Shown here: one piece after another, positions 6,357-13,494 of the stretch
Layout of the letters: each line of letters opens with the position of its first letter
Position numbering within the stretch: the stretch's first letter is position 1
Origin: Alphaproteobacteria bacterium
GTDB lineage: Bacteria; Pseudomonadota; Alphaproteobacteria; Micavibrionales; Micavibrionaceae
Reading direction: 5' to 3'
Assembly (NCBI GenBank): GCA_030427765.1
Contig: JAUICS010000004.1
Span: 1 to 15,453 of the forward strand
Length of the DNA stretch: 15,453 bases
Position numbers and translations under genes: made by a program
Notes under the pieces: model-generated
What the model saw: the letters and a program-made list of their open reading frames with translations, nothing else
Told to the model about the DNA's origin: nothing
The model's database searches: none

Positions 6357-8183
6357 CTATTGTTTCTGTTTCAAAAAGCCACCAGATTGCATATTCCATA
6401 GTTTTGCATAGATACCGTCCTGTTTCACAAGGTCTTTATGTGATCCGTCCTCAATAATTTGTCCTCTGTCCATGATGATCAAGCGATCCATATGGGCGAT
6501 GGTGGACAGGCGGTGCGCAATAGCGATTACCGATTTTCCGGTCATCAGTTCTTTTAAACTTTCCTGGATAAGCATTTCACTTTCGCTATCAAGGGCGGAT
6601 GTCGCTTCATCCAGAACAAGTATCGGTGCATTTTTAAGAATGGCACGGGCGATGGCAACGCGCTGGCGCTGGCCGCCTGATAATTTGACGCCGCGTTCAC
6701 CGACGACGGTTTGATATTTGTCGGGCAGGTCGTTGATAAATTCATCGGCATGGGCCTGCCGTGCCGCTTCGATCACCTCTTCATCCGTTGCATCCAATCG
6801 TCCGTAACGGATGTTATCTATTATGGGGTGATTAAACAGGGCAACATCCTGCGGTATTACCGCGATGTTTTGACGAAGGGTTTCGAGTGTGACACCGCGT
6901 ATGTCATGACCGTCAATATGAACATGGCCCCGGTTCGGGTCATAAAGACGCATAAGCAGTTTTACGAGGGTTGATTTTCCCGCGCCTGACGACCCGACCA
7001 AACCGACACGCTGCCCATGTTGAACTGTGAAGCTTAGATTATCCAATACCACTTTGTCATTTTCGTAAATGAAGGTCACATCATTAAATTCTATGCCGGC
7101 CTTGCTTACCTCTAACGCGGTGGCATTATCCTTTTCCTTCACATTTGTTTGGGAGTTTAGCGTGATCAAAAGTTGTTCAATTCCTGTCATGTCCTGAATA
7201 ATGACGGCGATTTCACGGGCAAGATACTCCAATCGGTCCCATACCACACTTGTTGCCATGAAACCGATAAGGGCAAGGGCGGTAAAACTCATCTGGTCAT
7301 GAAGTGTGTAGTAAATGCCAAGGCCGATGATTATAGAGCACCACACGGCGGCCAGTATATTCAGGATGGCCCAGCGTAGAAAATTTTTGTACATGAGGGA
7401 TCGCCATGCGGCGTGGCTTTTATATTCCTCATCTGTTGCAAGTTCAGATAAGTGTTTCGTCATCGTAAATGCCTTTACCGTGGCGACGGAGTTCAGGAAT
7501 TCGTATACCTTCCCGACGACTGTTTCCATCGTGGTGTTGTGCTCCGTATGTCCTTTGCGCAGCCATATGCCGGTCAGGAAGGTTACGAACATATATGTGG
7601 CAATATATAAGAAGAATAATCCCAGAAATATTGACGGTGCCTTCAGCGTGAGTATGGAGGCAATCAGCGTTAAAAACATGCTGATATACTGCAAAATTGT
7701 CCAGAAATAAGAATCCATAAGGCGTTTAACGCTCTCGCGGGCCTTTAATACGCGCTGCAACTTGTTGCCCGAGCCCGAAAGCTCATGCCAATCTATAGAC
7801 AGTCCCAAAATGTGATTGAGTGAAAATAAACTGACCGTTCGTGATAACATGTCAATGAAGTTATGTTGTCCGGCCGCCAGAATGATGCCGGTTGATATGA
7901 TAACCATGGCGGCGGAAAAAATGCTGAAGGTAAACCATACGGTGGAATTGTCTTCAAAGGCGACGCCTGTTTCGAACATTTCGATGATGATTGCCATGAA
8001 TAACGGCAGGGACATAAAGAAACAGGTTCGTAACGTGACATGGATGCTATGAAACAAGAATGTTGGAAAATAAGGCCGAATAAAAAACCACATCCATGCT
8101 AATACACCGTTGCCATAGGGCGCATGTTTTGCATCGGGGACGATCAATTTTGACGGGTCAATAATGTTCAGGATATTTTTCAT
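6357..8183 (-). CDS. ABC half-exporter (fused membrane and ATPase domains, MsbA/Atm1-like)
   Basis: The 608-aa protein has an N-terminal transmembrane domain (about residues 35-330, with hydrophobic segments near 42-70, 82-105, 160-182, 186-208, 270-295 and 300-318) and a C-terminal nucleotide-binding domain. The latter carries Walker A GSSGAGKST (397-405), Q-loop Q445, signature LSGGQ (501-505), Walker B ILVLDE (521-526), D-loop SALD and switch histidine H557. It should work as an inner-membrane homodimer exporting a lipid, peptide or small molecule; the substrate is unknown. It lacks a C39 peptidase domain, and its ATPase region resembles lipid/drug exporters more than RTX exporters of the PrtD/HlyB kind, so nearness to the RTX genes is not good evidence that it secretes them. 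Translation starts at an ATG without a strong ribosome site (AGGG lies 12 nt upstream). It is the first gene of an operon with the methyltransferase. Confidence 0.9.
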   Translation of the reverse strand: MKNILNIIDPSKLIVPDAKHAPYGNGVLAWMWFFIRPYFPTFLFHSIHVTLRTCFFMSLPLFMAIIIEMFETGVAFEDNSTVWFTFSIFSAAMVIISTGIILAAGQHNFIDMLSRTVSLFSLNHILGLSIDWHELSGSGNKLQRVLKARESVKRLMDSYFWTILQYISMFLTLIASILTLKAPSIFLGLFFLYIATYMFVTFLTGIWLRKGHTEHNTTMETVVGKVYEFLNSVATVKAFTMTKHLSELATDEEYKSHAAWRSLMYKNFLRWAILNILAAVWCSIIIGLGIYYTLHDQMSFTALALIGFMATSVVWDRLEYLAREIAVIIQDMTGIEQLLITLNSQTNVKEKDNATALEVSKAGIEFNDVTFIYENDKVVLDNLSFTVQHGQRVGLVGSSGAGKSTLVKLLMRLYDPNRGHVHIDGHDIRGVTLETLRQNIAVIPQDVALFNHPIIDNIRYGRLDATDEEVIEAARQAHADEFINDLPDKYQTVVGERGVKLSGGQRQRVAIARAILKNAPILVLDEATSALDSESEMLIQESLKELMTGKSVIAIAHRLSTIAHMDRLIIMDRGQIIEDGSHKDLVKQDGIYAKLWNMQSGGFLKQKQ

Positions 8184-8215
8184 TACAAAAGTGTAACCCT
8201 AATGCCATATGATCA

Positions 8216-8260
8216 AAATAGAAAACCGTCCAGGATGCGTGTGGGGAACATCATGGACGG
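8216..8260 (-). terminator. Candidate intrinsic terminator after the 87-aa gene (or leader hairpin of the ABC operon)
   Basis: On the minus strand CCGTCCATGATG pairs with CATCCTGGACGG: a 7-bp GC-rich stem, one mismatch, then 4 more pairs, with an 11-nt loop. TTTTCTATTTT follows immediately. It lies 59 bp after the stop of the 87-aa gene and 33 bp before the ABC transporter start. It could end the upstream transcript or act as an attenuator. Confidence 0.6.
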
Positions 8261-8281
8261 CCTGTACGTTTAGTACTCTTC

Positions 8282-8306
8282 TTGCCTTTGTTACCAGCAA
8301 AGGCGA
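8282..8306 (-). other. Stem-loop in the 3' untranslated region of the 87-aa gene
   Basis: GCCTTTG (8284-8290) and CAAAGGC (8298-8304) form a perfect 7-bp inverted repeat around a 7-nt loop, extended by a wobble and an A-T pair. No T-run follows on either strand, so it is unlikely to terminate transcription by itself. Confidence 0.5.
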
Positions 8307-8318
8307 AACACTCTCTAT

Positions 8319-8582
8319 TTAATTATGAATTGCACGCAATTCATTTTTTAGTTGGGTGTATTTACCATATGCAACTACCGCCGCTGCCCGGTAAAATCTC
8401 TTTTGTTTTTGTAAATCCAAACCTTGATTGTCGTTATTATACAATTCGGATTTATATTTAAGTTCTTTATACCGCTTGATGTTATCAAGAACTTTTTGTC
8501 TTAGTGCAAACGCGTCTTTATAAAACACCTCTAGATTACAATCTCTGTTTACCGCTCGTCTGTCCAAAGTAATCTCTATCAT
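8319..8582 (-). CDS. Small unrecognised basic, tyrosine-rich protein (87 aa)
   Basis: I do not recognise this protein. It is 87 aa, basic by my count (18 Lys/Arg against 11 Asp/Glu), has seven tyrosines, and looks mostly alpha-helical, with a heptad-like stretch around residues 25-50. It has no signal peptide or membrane segment. A real gene is supported by its signals: a GGGA ribosome site just before the ATG, a near-consensus promoter (TTGACA, 18 bp, TATAAA) ending about 40 bp upstream of the ATG, and a hairpin plus T-tract about 60 bp after the stop. It is transcribed divergently from the XRE regulator gene, so it is a natural candidate target of that regulator. An alternative is that the transcript acts as an RNA and the reading frame is incidental; the highly structured 3' end leaves this open. 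Confidence 0.6.
   Translation of the reverse strand: MIEITLDRRAVNRDCNLEVFYKDAFALRQKVLDNIKRYKELKYKSELYNNDNQGLDLQKQKRFYRAAAVVAYGKYTQLKNELRAIHN
8325..8344. other. Perfect 20-bp palindrome at the 3' end of the 87-aa gene
   Basis: ATGAATTGC-AC-GCAATTCAT has perfect 9-bp arms with a 2-bp centre. It lies over the last codons of the 87-aa gene. As RNA it can form an 8-bp stem with a 4-nt loop. On the plus strand it is followed by a T-run, so it could also act against readthrough from that side, or it could be a protein-binding site. Confidence 0.6.
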
Positions 8583-8622
8583 TTTTCCCGCGTCTGCATA
8601 TTTATTATCGTTTATGTCAGGA

Positions 8623-8652
8623 TTTATATACTTAATTGCTCTCCCTTGTCAA
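8623..8652 (-). promoter_or_regulatory. Near-consensus sigma70-type promoter for the 87-aa gene
   Basis: On the minus strand TTGACA (8647-8652) is separated by 18 bp from TATAAA (8623-8628), or by 16 bp from TATATA (8625-8630). An A/T-rich tract (8663-8671) lies just upstream of the -35 and could act as an UP element. The predicted leader is about 30-35 nt. A small inverted repeat CAAT-AGA-ATTG (8650-8660) overlaps the -35. Confidence 0.65.
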
Positions 8653-8679
8653 TAGAATTGTTGAAAAAAAATACACCGT

Positions 8680-8694
8680 TAGCGTTTTTCGCTA
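8680..8694. promoter_or_regulatory. Palindrome between divergent promoters (operator candidate)
   Basis: TAGCG-TTTTT-CGCTA has perfect 5-bp arms. It overlaps the proposed -35 of the XRE gene promoter and lies upstream of the promoter of the 87-aa gene. Such a position would suit repression by the XRE protein itself. Confidence 0.45.
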
Positions 8695-8723
8695 GACATC
8701 TTCGTCGAAAATCGGTATATACT
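8693..8723 (+). promoter_or_regulatory. Candidate promoter of the XRE regulator gene
   Basis: TAGACA (8693-8698) lies 17 bp before TATATA (8716-8721) and 19 bp before TATACT (8718-8723). The start codon at 8743 is only about 20 bp after the -10, so the leader would be very short, and no Shine-Dalgarno sequence is visible. Confidence 0.45.
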
Positions 8724-8731
8724 GTCGAAAA
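8704..8731. repeat. Two GTCGAAAA direct repeats flanking the -10 region
   Basis: GTCGAAAA occurs at 8704-8711 and 8724-8731, exactly 20 bp apart (about two helical turns), on either side of GTATATAC (8715-8722). They are candidate binding sites for a regulator, perhaps the adjacent XRE protein. Confidence 0.45.
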
Positions 8732-8742
8732 AATGTAATGCC

Positions 8743-9399
8743 ATGATATCAATACAACAAATAAGAGCCGCACGCGGCATGCTGGACTGGACACAAAGAG
8801 ACCTCGCGGAGAAGGCTGGGGTTGCCGAGTCGACAATCCGGAATATCGAAAAAAATAACACAACTGTTCAGAATGAGACGTTGAATAAAATCACTAACGC
8901 GTTTCGTCTGGAGGGGATTGAATTTATTTCCGGTGGCGTGCGTGAAACGGAAACGATTGTGACGCTAGAGGGATCGCAGGGATTCTCAAACTTTCTTGAT
9001 GATGTTTATAACACGGCCATCCGTTATGGAACGCCGGAAAATCCGTGTCAGGTATTTTTGAATAATGTGGTGCATGCGAACTGGGTGCGCTGGATGGGTC
9101 AGGAAAAATGGTCCGAACATACGCACCGTATGACGAAGGATAAGGACCTTATGGATGTCCGCATTATTGTTGTTGAGGGGGATTATAATTTTCCGGCGGC
9201 GGCATATTCCAAGTATAAATGGGTTCCACAGGATCAATTTCGTGACAAGGCATTTTATTCTTATCACGATAAACTTGCATTTCTGGACTTTCGGGACGAT
9301 AACGTCTACATAACTATCATGCGTAACAAAGATTTCGCCGAGGGATATAGAACATTATTCCTAACAACATGGGAGCATGGTGCTTCAGATATAACTTAA
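8743..9399 (+). CDS. XRE-family transcriptional regulator with PLD/TrmB-like C-terminal domain
   Basis: The 218-aa protein begins with a Cro/C1-type helix-turn-helix (residues 5-59: QIRAARGMLDWTQRDLAEKAG, then ESTIRNIEKN), in the style common in alphaproteobacterial regulators. The C-terminal part (about 75-211) is not a standard XRE partner. Its strand pattern, with VRIIVVEG (139-146), YHDKLAFLDF (174-183), VYITIMRNKDFAE (188-200) and a final F...TTWE, resembles the PLD-like effector domain of TrmB-type regulators. No HKD catalytic motif is seen, so ligand sensing is more likely than nuclease activity; this fold assignment is tentative. The ATG at 8743 is the only start that suits the HTH; nearby ATGs at 8733 and 8738 are out of frame. 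The methyltransferase gene follows after 12 bp and is probably in the same operon. Autoregulation is suggested by the repeats in the promoter region. Confidence 0.85.
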   Translation: MISIQQIRAARGMLDWTQRDLAEKAGVAESTIRNIEKNNTTVQNETLNKITNAFRLEGIEFISGGVRETETIVTLEGSQGFSNFLDDVYNTAIRYGTPENPCQVFLNNVVHANWVRWMGQEKWSEHTHRMTKDKDLMDVRIIVVEGDYNFPAAAYSKYKWVPQDQFRDKAFYSYHDKLAFLDFRDDNVYITIMRNKDFAEGYRTLFLTTWEHGASDIT

Positions 9400-9411
9400 T
9401 GGTATGTTGTT

Positions 9412-10119
9412 ATGATAAAACTGGATTATATTAACGTTATGGATTTTTGGTCAAAACGGTATCGTAATGAAGGGGCCTTATGGGGGTATACACCAAGTGT
9501 GTGTGCAAAAACCGCCTGTGACATGATTCCCGACGAATCAGATGTGCTGGATATCGCCGCCGGATATGGACGCGATATCGCTTATCTTGCAAAAAAGGGC
9601 CATCACGTTACCGGAATTGATACATCGCATGTTGGAATTGATTATGCCCGCGATCTTTTAAGCAATGATTCCGATGTGGATGTGACGTTGCATGAGGCGG
9701 ATTTTTTATCCTTCCCTATTGAAAAACAATACGATGCAGTTTTATGCCACCGCATGTTGCATTTGATTTCTAAACCAGACGATATTGAAAAATTCGTTGA
9801 AAAGGTTTTTGCCGCGACAAAAGTGGGCGGCTATATATTCATTGCCGCGCGGAACCCGCATGATTTTAGTAACGATCAAATGCAGGAAGTTGAAAAAGGT
9901 GTGGCGGAGTATAAAAATCGCCCCGGTCACCGTATTAGTTTCTGGGAAGAAAAACGTTACAAAGAGATTTTTGGAACGCATTTCGATATTATCGCCTGCG
10001 AAGAAACCAGTGAAATTGAATGTTCGGCCAATCCTGTTGCCAGTCATATTACACTGATGATCGCGCGTAAAACCGCATCCGAAATGACCAAAACAAAACC
10101 ATTCCGCGTTATTAATTAA
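9412..10119 (+). CDS. Class I SAM-dependent methyltransferase (TehB-like)
   Basis: The 235-aa protein has a Rossmann-type SAM-binding fold: motif I VLDIAAGYGRD (45-55), the acidic residue ending beta2 in VTGID (D70), HEADF (94-98) and the motif-IV segment DAVLCHRMLHLI (108-119). The N-terminal MDFWSKRY...LWGYTPS resembles small-molecule methyltransferases related to TehB and thiopurine methyltransferase. The substrate is unknown. Only two in-frame starts are plausible: ATG 9412, used here, and ATG 9439 (Met10), which would give the MDFW start typical of the family; neither has a clear ribosome site. The gene begins 12 bp after the XRE regulator, suggesting coupled translation and a common promoter, and therefore a possible role in whatever response that regulator controls. 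Confidence 0.82.
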   Translation: MIKLDYINVMDFWSKRYRNEGALWGYTPSVCAKTACDMIPDESDVLDIAAGYGRDIAYLAKKGHHVTGIDTSHVGIDYARDLLSNDSDVDVTLHEADFLSFPIEKQYDAVLCHRMLHLISKPDDIEKFVEKVFAATKVGGYIFIAARNPHDFSNDQMQEVEKGVAEYKNRPGHRISFWEEKRYKEIFGTHFDIIACEETSEIECSANPVASHITLMIARKTASEMTKTKPFRVIN

Positions 10120-10183
10120 TATTCTCTACTTTTTGGCATATAGCTTGCAATTTCTTCCTACGAAGTAAATGTAATAGGTCAAT

Positions 10184-11149
10184 ATGTCCGGATATCTTTC
10201 ACATTTAAAACAGCCTGAAATCGCCGATTTGCAAGAGAAAGCGGGGCATAAGGTTACGCGGGCGATATATAACGCCAGCCAGCGGACGGATGTCGATTTT
10301 GCCTATCTGATGGAAAAGGCTGCCGCCGAAAGCAGTTTTGATGTTGAAGCAAAGGCAAAGACAAGTAGTGCATCCGGCCTTTTCCAGTTTATTGATCGTA
10401 CATGGATGGATATGGTCAATAAATACGGTGATAAACACGGTATGGGGCAATACGCAAAACATATCGATGCGCAGGGACGGGTGGATGATCCTGAAATGCG
10501 TCAGCGTATTCTGGATTTACGACAGGATCCGGAAAAGGCGGCCCTGATGGCGGCGGAATTCGCATCGGAAAATAAACGGTATCTTGAAACGCACACAAAT
10601 CAGGATGTAGGGTCGACAGAGCTTTATTTCGCCCATTTCATGGGGGCATCTGGGGCGGCGGAATTCTTGAATAATCTTGAAAATAATCCGGATGCAAATG
10701 CCGCGGATGTATTTCCGGCGGCGGCACGGGCAAATAAGAACGTGTTTTATGATCGCAATACCGGAAAAAAGCGCAGTTTTGAGGACATATATCAATTCTT
10801 CAAACAAAAATTTAATGATCAGCCTCCGTCAAGTGCCAAGGAAGATACAATTGAAACGGCCCTGAATGAGGAAAAGAAAGAGTTTTTCAAGCCCACAGGT
10901 TCGTTTGATTTTCCGTCCTATTCATCTTTTAAATCATCTGGTGGCTATAACGCCTTCCAGAAGGCATTTTTACCGCATAGTGATGAATTTGATGCGGATG
11001 TTACAGAATTGCTCCTCAGTTCACTTGTGGATGTGCTCGGGGTCCATCAATCGGATTTCTTCCTTCATAAATCCAGCGTTGTCAGTAATGGTGACAATCT
11101 GGATGACAAAAAACGAAACCGCCGCGATCAAGATATCTTGAAAAACTAG
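10184..11149 (+). CDS. Lytic transglycosylase-like (SLT domain) protein without signal peptide
   Basis: The N-terminal 210 residues fit the lysozyme-like SLT fold, which cleaves the MurNAc-GlcNAc bond of peptidoglycan to give 1,6-anhydro products. The likely catalytic glutamate is E49 in AAAESSFD (46-53); the motif GLFQFI (65-70) follows, and [15 protein letters not shown] (148-162) is the usual later helix. Residues 215-321 are polar, Ser/Asp/Lys-rich and not recognised. No signal peptide or membrane segment is present, and an in-frame TAG at 10175-10177 rules out an upstream extension. The start has an AGG ribosome site five bases upstream. This unusual lack of an export signal suggests secretion by another route, for example a flagellar or type III-like path, or an inactive or cytoplasmic role. 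It precedes htpX by 47 bp. Confidence 0.8.
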   Translation: MSGYLSHLKQPEIADLQEKAGHKVTRAIYNASQRTDVDFAYLMEKAAAESSFDVEAKAKTSSASGLFQFIDRTWMDMVNKYGDKHGMGQYAKHIDAQGRVDDPEMRQRILDLRQDPEKAALMAAEFASENKRYLETHTNQDVGSTELYFAHFMGASGAAEFLNNLENNPDANAADVFPAAARANKNVFYDRNTGKKRSFEDIYQFFKQKFNDQPPSSAKEDTIETALNEEKKEFFKPTGSFDFPSYSSFKSSGGYNAFQKAFLPHSDEFDADVTELLLSSLVDVLGVHQSDFFLHKSSVVSNGDNLDDKKRNRRDQDILKN

Positions 11150-11181
11150 AAAAAATCATAAATATCTATTCAGGATTTTTT
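11150..11181 (+). other. A/T-rich inverted repeat between transglycosylase gene and htpX
   Basis: AAAAAATC (11150-11157) and GATTTTTT (11174-11181) are perfect 8-bp arms around a 16-nt loop, directly after the transglycosylase stop. The stem is weak and its T-run is part of the right arm, so it could at most be a partial terminator or attenuator. Confidence 0.3.
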
Positions 11182-11196
11182 AGTGGAGCAAAATAC

Positions 11197-12030
11197 ATGG
11201 GCGGTTATTTTCGTACGACATTGTTGATGGCATTCATGACGGCGTTTGTCGCCGGGGTCGGATGGCTACTGGGTGGTGAAGGCGGTTTGGTCTTTGCGCT
11301 GGTTATCGCGCTTGCCATGAATATATTTTCCTACTGGAACAGTGATAAAATTGTTCTATCAATGTATAAGGCAAAACCGGTTGGGCCGGACGACTCGCCG
11401 CGTCTGTATGGTATGGTGAAGCAGCTTTCTGAAAATGCCGGTTTGCCAATGCCGGCGGTATATATAATAGATACGGCACAGCCCAATGCATTTGCCACAG
11501 GACGTAACCCGCAGAACGCAGCCGTGGCGGTAACAACAGGATTAATGCAACGTTTAAACCAGCAGGAAATCGCCGGCGTTGTCGCGCATGAACTAGCCCA
11601 CATCAAAAATCGTGACACGCTTATCATGACGATTACGGCTACATTGGCGGGTGCACTTACCATGCTGGCCAATTTTGCATTCTTTTTAGGAGGAAACCGC
11701 GATGCGCGTTTGAATTTTGTGGCCGTATTGGCGCTGAGTATACTTGCGCCACTCGCCGCAACGATTATTCAAATGGCGATCAGCCGCGCTCGGGAGTATG
11801 AGGCAGACCGTATCGGCGCGGACATATGCGGTCGTCCGCAATGGCTAGCGAGTGCGCTTCAAAAAATATCCGGTGCGGCCAAGGCGATTGATAACGATCG
11901 TGCCGAAAATAATCCGGCAACCGCGCATATGTTTATTATTAACCCGCTTCATGTGCGGTCGATAGACTCACTTTTTTCCACCCATCCATCGACGGAAGAG
12001 CGTATACGCCGTCTTATGTCTTACACGTGA
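11197..12030 (+). CDS. htpX: Membrane zinc metalloprotease HtpX
   Basis: HtpX is an inner-membrane M48 protease that degrades misfolded or surplus membrane proteins, overlapping in role with FtsH. The 277-aa product has two N-terminal membrane segments (about 6-26 and 30-47), the zinc motif HELAH (H131, E132, H135), two further membrane segments (about 143-165 and 172-194), and the third metal ligand E200 in REYEAD. The conserved NAFATGRNP (97-105) and the C-terminal [15 protein letters not shown] (259-273) are both typical. It is slightly shorter than the E. coli protein. The start is well supported: ATG with GGAG eight bases upstream and the familiar [10 protein letters not shown] opening. 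All key residues are present, so it should be active. Confidence 0.96.
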   Translation: MGGYFRTTLLMAFMTAFVAGVGWLLGGEGGLVFALVIALAMNIFSYWNSDKIVLSMYKAKPVGPDDSPRLYGMVKQLSENAGLPMPAVYIIDTAQPNAFATGRNPQNAAVAVTTGLMQRLNQQEIAGVVAHELAHIKNRDTLIMTITATLAGALTMLANFAFFLGGNRDARLNFVAVLALSILAPLAATIIQMAISRAREYEADRIGADICGRPQWLASALQKISGAAKAIDNDRAENNPATAHMFIINPLHVRSIDSLFSTHPSTEERIRRLMSYT

Positions 12031-12039
12031 TCCGTATAA

Positions 12040-12068
12040 TTGACGACTACGCATATATATGGAATATT
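12040..12068 (+). promoter_or_regulatory. Weak promoter candidate for rsmB
   Basis: TTGACG (12040-12045) is followed after 17 bp by AATATT (12063-12068), in the 107-bp gap between htpX and rsmB. The -35 is close to consensus; the -10 matches only four of six. Confidence 0.3.
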
Positions 12069-12073
12069 CATAT

Positions 12074-12098
12074 CTTACGTTATTTTTTATGACGTAGG
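12074..12098. other. Inverted repeat between htpX and rsmB
   Basis: CTTACGTTAT and ATGACGTAGG can pair over 10 positions (two wobbles) around a TTTTT loop. No T-tract follows the stem. It may be a terminator remnant or an operator. Confidence 0.35.
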
Positions 12099-12137
12099 GT
12101 GCGGGTAATAGGCATAATAAAACCGATGGAATAACGG

Positions 12138-13427
12138 GTGGAAACACGACATATCGCATTAATGATTGTGACCAGTGTGCTGCAGGCACACCAGCCGCTT
12201 GATACCATCCTGGAAATCAATAAAGACTTCAAACATCTTGAACCGCGTGATAAGGCGTTTGTCCGCATGCTGGCAACAACGGTTTTGCGCCATCGCGGAC
12301 AAATTGATGCCATTATCGAGAAGGCGCAGGATAAACCCGGGAAGATCGATCCGCCGTTACTACAACATATTTTGCGTATTGGTGTTGCCCAGATTGCGTT
12401 TATGAATGTGCCCGACCATGCTGCCGTGGATACATCGGTTGAGCTGGCAAAGGGCGGCGGAATTCATAAGACCGCAGGTTTCATCAACGGTGTTTTGCGA
12501 AATGTTACGCGATCCTATCAGGAATGGATGCCGCAGATTGATCCTGTGGTGGCAAATATCCCCGAATGGATGCTGGAGCAATGGATAGACGATTATGGTC
12601 ACCAAGGTGCCATATCCATTGGAAATGCATGTCTGAAGGAAGCGCCACTTGATATTACCGTAAAAAATTCTGATTTGTTGGAAGAATGGTCGAAAAAACT
12701 GGATGCTAAAATTATGCCGACCGGGACACTCCGTCGTTCGGGCGGTGGTTCCGTAACCGAATTACAAGGATTTGATGATGGTATGTGGTGGGTTCAGGAT
12801 TTGGCCGCCAGCCTTCCCGCCAAATTATTTGGCGATTTAACCGGAAAACGTGTGCTTGATATTTGTGCCGCACCGGGTGGAAAGACAACGCAGCTTGCGG
12901 CGATGGGTGCGGATGTTGTTGCCGTTGATCGTTCGGCAAAACGGCTTGAACGCATGCGAAAAAACCTGAAACGGATGCGTCTGGATCATAAAGTCGAAAT
13001 TGTCACGGCGGATGCAGGTGTTTGGACATCGCCGGAAACGTTTGATGCCATCTTGCTGGATGTGCCCTGTACGGCAACGGGCACAATTCGCCGCAATCCC
13101 GATGTCATGTATATGAAGACGGAATATGACTGCGAAAAAATTGTGACGGTCCAGCGGCGCCTTTTGGAAAATGTTGTGGATATGTTAAACCATGGCGGGA
13201 CCCTTATATACTGCAATTGTTCTTTGCAAAAAGTCGAGGGCGAGGACCAGATTGATTGGCTGCATGGCTGTGGAATACCGCTTGTTCGCCGCGGTATACA
13301 TCCAAATGAGTTGCCGGGTCTGGAACACATTATTTCTAAGGAGGGGGATGTTCGTACCCGTCCGGACTATAATTTTGATGATGGCGGGATGGATGGATTC
13401 TTTATCACCCGTTTAATTCGTGTATAA
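12138..13427 (+). CDS. rsmB: 16S rRNA m5C967 methyltransferase RsmB
   Basis: RsmB uses SAM to methylate a cytosine of 16S rRNA in the small-subunit head (C967 in E. coli). The 429-aa product has the same length as the E. coli enzyme. An N-terminal NusB-like RNA-binding domain (about 1-130, including HILRIGVAQIAFM at 77-89 and GFINGVLRN at 114-122) precedes the catalytic domain. The latter has motif I VLDICAAPGGKT (239-250), the SAM-binding D264, motif IV LDVPCTATGTIRRNPD (307-322, C311) and motif VI YCNCSLQ (358-364, catalytic C361). Both cysteines needed for m5C chemistry are present. The start is GTG with GGA seven bases upstream; an in-frame TAA at 12132 blocks extension, and the alternative ATG at 12162 would remove conserved N-terminal residues. 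It precedes rpe in the same direction. Confidence 0.93.
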   Translation: METRHIALMIVTSVLQAHQPLDTILEINKDFKHLEPRDKAFVRMLATTVLRHRGQIDAIIEKAQDKPGKIDPPLLQHILRIGVAQIAFMNVPDHAAVDTSVELAKGGGIHKTAGFINGVLRNVTRSYQEWMPQIDPVVANIPEWMLEQWIDDYGHQGAISIGNACLKEAPLDITVKNSDLLEEWSKKLDAKIMPTGTLRRSGGGSVTELQGFDDGMWWVQDLAASLPAKLFGDLTGKRVLDICAAPGGKTTQLAAMGADVVAVDRSAKRLERMRKNLKRMRLDHKVEIVTADAGVWTSPETFDAILLDVPCTATGTIRRNPDVMYMKTEYDCEKIVTVQRRLLENVVDMLNHGGTLIYCNCSLQKVEGEDQIDWLHGCGIPLVRRGIHPNELPGLEHIISKEGDVRTRPDYNFDDGGMDGFFITRLIRV

Positions 13428-13428
13428 T
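13423..13428 (+). promoter_or_regulatory. Possible -10 element for rpe
   Basis: A perfect TATAAT overlaps the rsmB stop codon. The best -35 is TTTATC (13401-13406) at 16 bp, which is poor. The 67-bp gap before rpe also holds a weak AAAAAG/CTTTTT hairpin (13433-13450) with no following T-run. Confidence 0.3.
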
Positions 13429-13494
13429 AATTAAAAAGACCTTCCTTTTTATCCTTTCTATCTAATTTTACCGATTCTCAAAGCCGCCAAAACC

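Noticed and set aside
6357..8183. ABC transporter as the dedicated exporter of the RTX proteins
   Set aside because: There is no fusion protein or outer-membrane partner, it is on the opposite strand in an operon with a methyltransferase, and its ATPase domain looks MsbA/Atm1-like rather than PrtD/HlyB-like.
8282..8306. Hairpin as an intrinsic terminator on either strand
   Set aside because: The stem is good but no T-run follows it in either direction; the next hairpin at 8226-8260 has the T-tract.
8624..8863. Minus-strand frames overlapping the XRE regulator start
   Set aside because: They run through the XRE promoter and the conserved helix-turn-helix codons, have no ribosome site, and would overlap the promoter of the 87-aa gene.
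13433..13450. AAAAAG/CTTTTT hairpin after rsmB as a terminator
   Set aside because: The stem is only six A/T-rich pairs with no T-tract beyond it, and rpe follows in the same direction.
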